A DNA stretch of 64,000 nucleotides, taken from positions 124,001 to 188,000 of the forward strand of contig OZ242373.1 of the NCBI GenBank assembly GCA_965209065.1. Reading direction: 5' to 3'. The notes under the pieces were generated by a model, which was not told where the DNA came from, searched no databases, and was given only the letters and a program-made list of their open reading frames with translations. Within the stretch, counting starts at the first letter, position 1, and each line of letters opens with the position of its first letter. This stretch comes from CBDBUR01 sp965209065. GTDB taxonomy: Bacteria; Pseudomonadota; Alphaproteobacteria; JAPOUT01; G958296285. The translations under genes and the position numbers were made by a program. Of the stretch, positions 58,501 through 64,000 are shown one piece after another.

Positions 58501-59193
58501 ATGAAACGAACATTTTTGACATTCCCCTTTTTGCTTCTTTTGGCGGCGTGCGCGACCCAAGAGATTGCTGCGCCCGCTACCCCTGAGTCGGAACTTTCTT
58601 CTTCGCCGAAGCAAGTGGAGTCGGGTTTTTTGGGTATTGATAAAGGCAATTACGATGGCAGTGTGAAGTCCTTGGGGGAGGTTCCCAAAGGGGATAAAGG
58701 CAAAGGCGTTTCGGTTTTGGATAAACTTTTGGGTTCGGGGTTCGACCCCTCGGGTTTCGACCCAAACCGAATAAGCGCGCCAAATTATGCGGGGGCAAAA
58801 TATAAAAGCAAGGTATCCAAGCAGCTTTTGTTAGAGGAGTTAATGGACTCTGCTTATGATGCTTATACAGAAGTATCGGGCAAGCGCTGGTATCCAAAGC
58901 GTGTTAATCGGGGAGTTAAGTCGAACGACCCTTTACTGCGTAAGGATAGATGGCTTTTGCGTCAAGGACAAGATTTACAAGACTCGTTTTACTCTTGGGG
59001 CAAGCGCGCGCAATGGCAAATTGTGTGGCGTTCGGATTATGCCTATCCTGTTCGGGTGGGTGCTTTATTCAGGGGCAGCTTTCCAAACGCGGTAAGCGAG
59101 GTGTTAGAAAAATTTGAGGATAGGCAACCGCGTCTTTACGCGACTTTTTATAAAAACCGCGTTGTCGTTTTCCGCAATGAGGCGCAAAAATGA
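58501..59193 (+). CDS. TcpQ/PilL-like lipoprotein of a type IVb pilus module
   Basis: The 230-residue product has a lipobox LLAAC (C17) and a disordered, glycine-rich middle. Its C-terminal 80 residues read WLLRQGQDLQDSFYSWGKRA, then WQIVWRSDYAYPV, GALFRGSFPNAVSEVLEKF and a final NRVVVF strand, matching the TcpQ C-terminal domain found in PilL and TcpQ, which helps place the outer-membrane secretin. The ATG at 58501 follows AGGAGAGAG; a TTG extension to 58471 is rejected. The next gene encodes a secretin and overlaps by four bases, supporting the assignment. Confidence 0.75.
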   Translation: MKRTFLTFPFLLLLAACATQEIAAPATPESELSSSPKQVESGFLGIDKGNYDGSVKSLGEVPKGDKGKGVSVLDKLLGSGFDPSGFDPNRISAPNYAGAKYKSKVSKQLLLEELMDSAYDAYTEVSGKRWYPKRVNRGVKSNDPLLRKDRWLLRQGQDLQDSFYSWGKRAQWQIVWRSDYAYPVRVGALFRGSFPNAVSEVLEKFEDRQPRLYATFYKNRVVVFRNEAQK

Positions 59194-60689
59194 AGCGGGT
59201 TAAGATAAATAAGTTATTGTTTCTTTTTGCTTTGCTCGCTTTGTTTTTGACTCAAAGTTGCGTGGGCGGCGACAGGGAAATTTATGAAAAGCCTGTTGTT
59301 GAGCAAAATGCTAAACCTGTTCCTTCGGTCAAGCAGGAGTCTCTGTTGGTGCTTGTAGAGGAGGATAGACCTGAGCCTTCCAAACAAAAGCGCGCAAGCC
59401 TTAAAAAGGGCTCTTCGCCCCATTCTTCAACTCGTTTTGTTAATAGCGCTTGGCTAGGGGATAGGGCGGAGCGCTCCTTACACGGGCAGTCGAGCTTACC
59501 GGCTAGCTTGCGCCGTTTCCACGATTTAACGTTTATCACGCCCTCGATGGCGTTAGATTCTATCGCGCGCGCGCTGTCGGCGCAGATAGCCACGCCGATA
59601 GAAATTTTGGCAGAAAAGCCTAGCAAGCTTGCGCTTATTGATAAAAAGGGGATTCGCTTTAAGGGCAAGCTGCGTGATTTGCTGAACTTGCTCGCAACGA
59701 GTTTTGACGCGATGTGGCATTACGACAGGTATAAGAAAAAGATTTTTTTCACGAGAGTTTTGACGCGCGAAGTTGATTTTTTTGTTGGCGCGGGCGCAGA
59801 GCGTTTCGTCAAAAAAATATCAGCGAGTGCGGGCACGGCTAGCAGTGGCGCGAGTAGCTTTAGCACGGACAGGCAAATTCTGCTTGACCCATGGCAAGAG
59901 CTCAGGCGCGAGCTAGAGAAGCAATTACCGCTAGGTTCGGCGATTAGTTTTTCGCCGACGAGTGGTAAAATTATTTTAAAGACGACACCGCGCGCTTTAT
60001 ATGCGGCGATTGACCTCATTGAGCGGCGCAATCGCTTTTTACAAAAGCAAATTTATTTCAACGTGCAGCTTTTGGAGCTCACTATCCCTGAGGAGCAAGA
60101 GGGGCGGGGTGCTTTGCCTTTGAGTTTGGTGGCTCTTTTGCGTTTAGCAGATGAGGGTAAGGTTATTAGCGGCGGCGGCGATGAATCGGCAACGCCTTTG
60201 CTAGAGTTATCACCGCTGGCGCGTTCGGGTAAAGGAAAAACTAGCATAGAAATTCTGTTAGAGGCTTTGGGTAAAATCGGCACGCTATCGGTTTTAACTT
60301 CAACCAACAGCTGGACGCGTAACGGCAAGGCTATTCCCATTCGCGAGACTTCGGAGCATACCTATGTTTCGCAGGTCAAGGGGGGTGATATTGTTCCCGC
60401 CAATCTTGAGACGAGTTTTTATCTTAATCTCTTGCCGTTAGTTTTACCGCGCGGGCGGGTTCAAGTTGATTTATCGGTGGCATTGAAGTCGCTTCACCAG
60501 ATGAGGAACTATGGCGTGGGAGAGAATAAAATTCAATTACCGCAGGTGAGCACGAAGACATGGACGCAAGAGGCGATTATTCCCAACAAGGCGACTTTGT
60601 TGCTGTCGGGTTTTGAGGTGCGCCGCCGCGCCAATGGTTCTCACGTGATGATGATAATTTTAATCACGCCGCAGATAGAGGGTTCTTAA
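59190..60689 (+). CDS. Type IVb pilus secretin (PilN/BfpB-like lipoprotein)
   Basis: The 499-residue protein has a lipoprotein signal (LTQSC, C24), a serine/lysine linker, an N-domain around residues 110-190 (IFFTRVLTREVDFF), a KH-like ring-building domain (FSPTSGKIILKTTPRALYAAID), and a C-terminal secretin domain with IYFNVQLLELTIPEE, LGKIGTLSVLTSTNSWTRNG, SFYLNLLPLVLPRGRV and ATLLLSGFEVRR ending LITPQI. This is the PilN/BfpB branch that forms the outer-membrane gate for type IVb pili. No pilus ATPase or platform gene is in the window, so those would have to lie elsewhere. Confidence 0.82.
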   Translation: MKRVKINKLLFLFALLALFLTQSCVGGDREIYEKPVVEQNAKPVPSVKQESLLVLVEEDRPEPSKQKRASLKKGSSPHSSTRFVNSAWLGDRAERSLHGQSSLPASLRRFHDLTFITPSMALDSIARALSAQIATPIEILAEKPSKLALIDKKGIRFKGKLRDLLNLLATSFDAMWHYDRYKKKIFFTRVLTREVDFFVGAGAERFVKKISASAGTASSGASSFSTDRQILLDPWQELRRELEKQLPLGSAISFSPTSGKIILKTTPRALYAAIDLIERRNRFLQKQIYFNVQLLELTIPEEQEGRGALPLSLVALLRLADEGKVISGGGDESATPLLELSPLARSGKGKTSIEILLEALGKIGTLSVLTSTNSWTRNGKAIPIRETSEHTYVSQVKGGDIVPANLETSFYLNLLPLVLPRGRVQVDLSVALKSLHQMRNYGVGENKIQLPQVSTKTWTQEAIIPNKATLLLSGFEVRRRANGSHVMMIILITPQIEGS

Positions 60690-60690
60690 A

Positions 60691-61122
60691 ATGGTGATGC
60701 GTTTGTTTGGGTTTATTTTTTTACCCATTTTTTTATTCGGGGTTTTGGGTGCTGGGGGTGCGCAATCAAAGGAAAGCACGATGGAGTCGTTGCTAAAAGA
60801 GCAAATTGCCGAGCAACGCTATCAGCAGATGAGGGCGCAGCGGCAAAATAAAAAACCGATGAAACAGGCTCAGAAGAAGTCGATGGTTTATAAATCGCCG
60901 CCGCACAAAATCACTTTAATTGTGGGGAGCGGCAAAAAGTTTGCGGCGCACTTGGTTGTGCCGAATGCCTCTAAATCCGCGTCCAAAGCGGTATTCGTCG
61001 TGCGCGCGGGCGATAGGCTAGAGTATGAGAACATGCGTTTTTCAGTTATTCGTGTGAATGAGCGTTGCGTTATTCTCAAGCGCGGTGCGCGGCGTTATGA
61101 GATTTCTTTTATCACGCCTTAA
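60691..61122 (+). CDS. PilP-like periplasmic protein
   Basis: The 143-residue protein has a signal peptide (FGFIFLPIFLFGVLGAGGAQ), a glutamine/lysine-rich helix (EQIAEQRYQQMRAQRQNKK), and a small beta domain: KITLIVGSGKKFAAHLVVP, FVVRAGDRLEYENMRFSVI, and CVILKRGARRYEISF. That order (self-strand, gated strand, then ERCVIL and a final strand) resembles the PilP domain of type IV pilus systems, which links secretin and inner-membrane parts. It begins one base after the secretin stop and overlaps the next start. The call is by domain layout and position. Confidence 0.6.
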   Translation: MVMRLFGFIFLPIFLFGVLGAGGAQSKESTMESLLKEQIAEQRYQQMRAQRQNKKPMKQAQKKSMVYKSPPHKITLIVGSGKKFAAHLVVPNASKSASKAVFVVRAGDRLEYENMRFSVIRVNERCVILKRGARRYEISFITP

Positions 61123-61604
61123 TGTTATATTGGGGTATGTTTCATTTTCCTTATCTATCGTTTGTTTTGGTGTTGAGTCTTATTTTGGTGGCGGGCTTTC
61201 TGGCGTTTAACGCGGAGGGCTTGAACCGCGAGAAGACTGAAGCGGAGGCTGTAGAGCGGTTTGTAACCGGCTTGTTGGTTCAAACGCGCAGGGATTACGC
61301 GCAAGAGAGAGATTTTTCTTTACTGGGTTCGGGCATTGTTTATTTTTTTGAGTATGAAGGCTTAATGCGCGAAGTGCGTCTTGTTGCTAAGGAGGAAGGG
61401 TTTGCTTTTCGTTTTGCTCGCGTGCCTGACGTGCTTTGTGCTTTTTTGGTGCGGCGTTATATTTCGAGAGCGGACATCAAGGTGATAGAGTCGGAGGCGG
61501 TTGCGGTTAATTGGCGCGCGGGCAATTCTAGTGCTGGCAGTGCTACTTGTTATGGTGCGCGCAACAATCGGTTCAACGGGTTGGAATTAAGTTTCGTCCA
61601 ATGA
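61122..61604 (+). CDS. Pilin-like membrane-anchored protein
   Basis: The 160-residue product has one N-terminal membrane helix (FPYLSFVLVLSLILVAGFLAF), an acidic/basic helix (NREKTEAEAVERFV), a beta-rich body and two cysteines (about residues 103 and 141) that could form a C-terminal loop as in pilins; it ends NRFNGLELSF. That layout resembles a type IVb pilin or minor pilin, but there is no classical glycine-plus-phenylalanine prepilin cleavage site before the helix, so it might be a pseudopilin-like assembly factor instead. It shares one base with the PilP-like stop and overlaps sufE by four bases. Confidence 0.5.
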   Translation: MLYWGMFHFPYLSFVLVLSLILVAGFLAFNAEGLNREKTEAEAVERFVTGLLVQTRRDYAQERDFSLLGSGIVYFFEYEGLMREVRLVAKEEGFAFRFARVPDVLCAFLVRRYISRADIKVIESEAVAVNWRAGNSSAGSATCYGARNNRFNGLELSFVQ

Positions 61605-62011
61605 CTTTAGAGCAGCTAGAAGCGGATTTTGCTCTATTGGAGCGGTGGGAAGATAGGTATCGTTATTTAATAGATATGGGCAACACTCTTGAGCCTTTAA
61701 GCGAAGGTGAGAAGACGCGCGCGAATAAGGTTTCGGGTTGTGTTAGTCAAGTTTGGCTAGTGTCGGCGGCGAAGGGCGGCAGGTTTTATTTTCGCGGCAC
61801 GAGCGATGCTTTAATTGTGCGCGGTTTGATTGCTCTCCTGCTTTTGGTTTATTCGGGCAAGCGGAGCGAGGAGGTTTTATCTTTGGACGCGCATGAAATT
61901 TTCGAGAAGCTGGGGTTGAAGGCTCACATTACGCCGCAGCGTTCTGACGGCTTTTCGGCGATGGTGCGCCGTATTCAAAAAGAGGCTCAAATGGGGGGCA
62001 AATCTGCTTAA
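61601..62011 (+). CDS. sufE: SufE-family cysteine desulfuration protein
   Basis: SufE accepts sulfane sulfur from the SufS desulfurase for iron-sulfur cluster assembly. The 136-residue product has the family start (LEADFALLERWEDRYRYLIDMG), KVSGCVSQVWLV with the acceptor cysteine, and FRGTSDALIVRGLIALLL followed by FEKLGLKAHITPQRSDGF. The ATG at 61601 is chosen because it begins the conserved helix; the frame extends upstream only inside the pilin-like gene. No other suf genes are in the window. Confidence 0.93.
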   Translation: MTLEQLEADFALLERWEDRYRYLIDMGNTLEPLSEGEKTRANKVSGCVSQVWLVSAAKGGRFYFRGTSDALIVRGLIALLLLVYSGKRSEEVLSLDAHEIFEKLGLKAHITPQRSDGFSAMVRRIQKEAQMGGKSA

Positions 62012-62033
62012 TGCCCTTGTTTAATGCCCCTGT

Positions 62034-62771
62034 TTAGTGGTATCGGCTTTTGTAGAAGGCGGCGAGTCTTTGTAGTGCGATTTGCAGGACGATTTTTCCG
62101 GCGCGTCTAGGCCAGCCCAAGTGTTTTTCGGCGCTTTCTAGCCCTTGTTGATAGCAGCACACTTCAAGGGCGATGTCGGCAAGACCCGGTCCCAGCACTT
62201 TGAGGGCTTTTTGTAATCGCGCGCGTGCTGCCATAGCGTGCTCGGTCATGGGTGCGCCCTCGAAAGCGCGGGTTTGCTTATTGGAGTAGGCTCTCGTCAA
62301 ATCGACAACCATTTTGGGTCTAGCGGTTGCGGCGAAGAAATCGTTTTGGAGCAGACACCCGGCGCGCATTTGTGCTTCAGAAATAATTGCTTTACCATCA
62401 GCACCCTTGCGCGAGCGAAGCCAGAGCAAAGGATTTTCATTTAAGTTAATTTCATAAGTTTCATTTTTGTAATTTTTTTGTTGGCTAATCGCGCAATGCT
62501 GCGCGCGAAATTGTTTATCGGGAGTTATTTGTCGCTTTAGAAAATTGAGTCCGACTTCACTGACAATCCAATGCTCTCCGTGTTTTTTGATAAATTCCTG
62601 CGCGCGTAGTTGTTCGCTAAAACTTTTATCAATAGTATCGAGTGGTTTTTTTGCGCGCGGACTCCAAAGTTCAAGGGTATCGTTTTGTGCGTGAGCTTGT
62701 TTAAGATAAGTGCCTTTTTTTGCTAAGCGGCGTAAGAATTTTTTTGCTTCGCGAGTAAAAATTTTATCCAT
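62034..62771 (-). CDS. DUF6456-domain protein
   Basis: The 245-residue product has an N-terminal winged-helix-like part (FLRRLAKKGTYLKQ, HWIVSEVGLNFLKRQ) and a C-terminal DUF6456 domain: NPLLWLRSRKGADGKAIISEAQMRAG, then VVDLTRAYSNKQ, RLQKALKVLGPGLADIALEVCC and GLESAEKHLGWPRRAGKIVL. This domain is typical of alphaproteobacteria and is encoded, as here, next to a DnaA-domain-IV-like protein. It is probably a DNA-binding regulator of unknown targets. The ATG at 62771 overlaps the upstream stop; a start nine codons earlier is possible. Confidence 0.78.
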   Translation of the reverse strand: MDKIFTREAKKFLRRLAKKGTYLKQAHAQNDTLELWSPRAKKPLDTIDKSFSEQLRAQEFIKKHGEHWIVSEVGLNFLKRQITPDKQFRAQHCAISQQKNYKNETYEINLNENPLLWLRSRKGADGKAIISEAQMRAGCLLQNDFFAATARPKMVVDLTRAYSNKQTRAFEGAPMTEHAMAARARLQKALKVLGPGLADIALEVCCYQQGLESAEKHLGWPRRAGKIVLQIALQRLAAFYKSRYH

Positions 62772-63189
62772 TGGCACTATTTTGGATGCGCAGCGCAATT
62801 TTTGCTAATCCCTCTTCTAGTTGTGAGAGTTGAAAGTCAAAATGAGGGTCGTCTCGCAGCTCCTCGACGACTTTACAAGCATAAGATGCGGTGGTTCTAT
62901 CTCTGCCGAAAGCGTCGGCGGTTTTTGTCAGGGAAACACCGAGCGCTACATGGGTAAGATACATAGCAATCTGTCGCGCTTGGGCGATGAAAGGTTTAGA
63001 GCGCGTAGGAGCACAGATTTGCTGCACAGATATATTGGTTGCTTGAGCGACCACAATTTGCGCGAGCTGGGCTTTTTCTTTTGTGCCGCTATTTTGCCTT
63101 TTGTCTCTCTCTGGCTTATTTTGCAGATAGGTGAGAACGAGTTCTTTTTTCCTCGTTTTCTGTGGGTTTTGTTTTGGGTTTTTTGTCAT
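62764..63189 (-). CDS. DnaA domain IV-like helix-turn-helix protein
   Basis: The 141-residue protein ends in a DnaA C-terminal-like DNA-binding fold: ARQIAMYLTHVALGVSLTKT followed by ADAFGRDRTTASYACKVVEEL, which matches the DnaA-box-reading helix-turn-helix (compare GRDHTTV in DnaA). The first 60 residues are lysine and glutamine rich. There is no AAA+ domain, so it cannot be an initiator; it may compete for or regulate DnaA-box-like sites. It overlaps the DUF6456 gene by eight bases, the usual alphaproteobacterial pair. Confidence 0.8.
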   Translation of the reverse strand: MTKNPKQNPQKTRKKELVLTYLQNKPERDKRQNSGTKEKAQLAQIVVAQATNISVQQICAPTRSKPFIAQARQIAMYLTHVALGVSLTKTADAFGRDRTTASYACKVVEELRDDPHFDFQLSQLEEGLAKIALRIQNSANG

Positions 63190-63364
63190 AATGACCTCCT
63201 CAATTTACCCCTATAAGTTTTATTCACAGAATAAAAAAAGAACATAAATAGAACATACAAGGACATTAACACATCTTATAGTAGTAATAACCCGAAAGGA
63301 AGCAGGGGGGGATAAGTTTTAATCGTTTTTCGACATTTTTTTGTGAGTGGGGTAGGATAAGCCT

Positions 63365-63637
63365 ATGGCACAGCATCAGCGTAAAAATGCGGGAGAGCAG
63401 GTTATCACGGCAAACCGCCTTATAGATGGGGTTGTGGTTTATTGGTCGGGTGCGGGCTGGGCGGAGGCGCTCGCCCAAGCGCAAGTGTTCAACCGCGAGG
63501 AAGCAAAAGCCGCGCTCGATAAAATTGAGACGGCAAGCATTGTCGATGCCTACTTTTTTGAGATAGACAAAAAGGAAGGGGGTATAATCCCGGTAAGCGT
63601 GCGCGAGCGCATTCGTGCCGAAGGTCCTACTGTTTGA
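63365..63637 (+). CDS. DUF2849-family protein
   Basis: The 90-residue product has TANRLIDGVVVYWSGAGWAE, the ALAQAQVFNREEAKAALDK helix and the EGGIIPVSVRERIRAEGPTV ending, all typical of DUF2849. These small proteins sit before the sulfite reductase gene in alphaproteobacterial cys operons, as here, and are thought to assist sulfite reduction, but no biochemical role is established that I know of. About 175 bases separate it from the divergent regulator gene, enough for promoters. Confidence 0.88.
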   Translation: MAQHQRKNAGEQVITANRLIDGVVVYWSGAGWAEALAQAQVFNREEAKAALDKIETASIVDAYFFEIDKKEGGIIPVSVRERIRAEGPTV

Positions 63638-63714
63638 TTGGCAATAGGACTGGATTTAGGCAAGCAAGCGCAATAGCGCAATAAAGATTTTAAGGACTCT
63701 GGGAGAAAAGAACA

Positions 63715-64000
63715 ATGTATCGTTATGATGAATTTGACCATAAGATAGTTGCTGAGCGTGTGGCGCAATTTCGCGCTCAAGTGGTGCGCCGTCTCAACGG
63801 AGAGCTAACGGAAGATGAGTTCAAGCCTCTGCGCCTAATGAACGGCTTATACTTACAGCTTCATGCTTATATGTTGCGGATTGCGGTTCCTTACGGCACT
63901 TTATCCTCGCGCCAGATGAGGCAGCTGGCGCACATCGCGCGCAAGTATGACAGGGGATACGGGCATTTCACCACGCGGCAGAACATTCAGTTCAACTGGA
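63715..64000 (+). CDS. cysI: Sulfite/nitrite reductase hemoprotein, N-terminal part (runs off right edge)
   Basis: Ninety-five codons are present. The product starts MYRYDEFDHKIVAERVAQFR and contains ELTEDEFKPLRLMNGLYLQLHAYMLRIAVPYG and YGHFTTRQNIQFNW, the ferredoxin-like half-domain of siroheme sulfite/nitrite reductases; the TTRQNIQ arginine binds the anion. It reduces sulfite to sulfide for cysteine synthesis. A GGGAGA site precedes the ATG, and the DUF2849 gene 77 bases upstream supports the assimilatory sulfite reductase reading over nitrite reductase. Confidence 0.88.
   Translation, partial: MYRYDEFDHKIVAERVAQFRAQVVRRLNGELTEDEFKPLRLMNGLYLQLHAYMLRIAVPYGTLSSRQMRQLAHIARKYDRGYGHFTTRQNIQFNW

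Noticed and set aside
1..64000. Prophage or insertion sequence
   Set aside because: No integrase, transposase, capsid, terminase or terminal inverted repeats with target duplications were seen.

Overview
The window looks like part of an alphaproteobacterial chromosome of moderate G+C. The lineage call rests on gene sets and local order seen here: glyQ-glyS-ppdK, smc next to a DsbA-like gene, a DnaA-domain-IV-like regulator beside a DUF6456 gene, a DUF2849 gene before cysI, a cysteine-free 41-residue bL36, and a one-piece ETF-ubiquinone oxidoreductase. The genus cannot be named from sequence alone. No prophage, insertion sequence, CRISPR array or rRNA gene was seen, and no stretch above about 300 bases lacks a gene.

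Layout. 1-2141 (minus): start of a TonB-dependent receptor, kdsD and galU (envelope sugar metabolism). 2198-5983 (plus): lytic transglycosylase, MoxR ATPase and CoxE-like VWA protein. 5989-7351 (minus): a compact type II restriction-modification pair. 7444-13414 (minus): gltD and gltB. 13652-16033 (plus): a bufferin-type locus (DUF2282 precursor, DUF692, DUF2063, DoxX). 16008-17777 (minus): inositol-phosphatase family enzyme, N-formylglutamate amidohydrolase and tRNA-Val. 17834-21303 (plus): MFS exporter, bL36 (rpmJ), LysE exporter, DUF6580 membrane protein and PP-loop ATPase. 21317-23310 (minus): small membrane protein, tRNA-Asn, purN and thioesterase. 23348-24151 (plus): TIGR03084 protein. 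24254-26209 (minus): a poly-glycine lipoprotein behind an inverse autotransporter. 26359-30539 (minus): smc and a DsbA-like lipoprotein.

30596-31854 (plus): two small glycosyltransferase-family genes. 31804-33161 (minus): moaB and a family 4 uracil-DNA glycosylase. 33201-37264 (plus): ETF-QO, ispE and a small subtilase-like lipoprotein. 37285-48437 (minus): polyprenyl synthase, ppdK, glyS, glyQ, oligopeptidase, msrB, MaoC hydratase and acyl-CoA ligase. 48561-51304 (plus): a DpnA-like methyltransferase with an unrecognised 192-residue partner, a DsrE-like protein and an enoyl-CoA hydratase. 51426-55866 (plus): two tandem TPS-domain adhesin-like proteins, each with its own promoter and terminator. 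55917-58434 (minus): two overlapping MFS paralogues. 58501-61604 (plus): a compact type IVb-pilus-like module (TcpQ/PilL-like lipoprotein, secretin, PilP-like and pilin-like proteins). 61601-64000: sufE, DUF6456, DnaA-like regulator, DUF2849 and the start of cysI.

The most distinctive content is at the cell surface: inverse autotransporter plus polyG lipoprotein, paired TPS-like exoproteins without a TpsB partner, a minimal subtilase lipoprotein with a beta-rich tail, and a stripped-down secretin/pilus module. Other notable points are two restriction-modification loci (one with an unknown partner), a bufferin precursor with a lipobox-like leader, an AT-rich mosaic block inside glyS, and three 16-bp tandem units at the 3' end of tRNA-Asn. 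All functions are read from motifs and remembered family features; no search was run.
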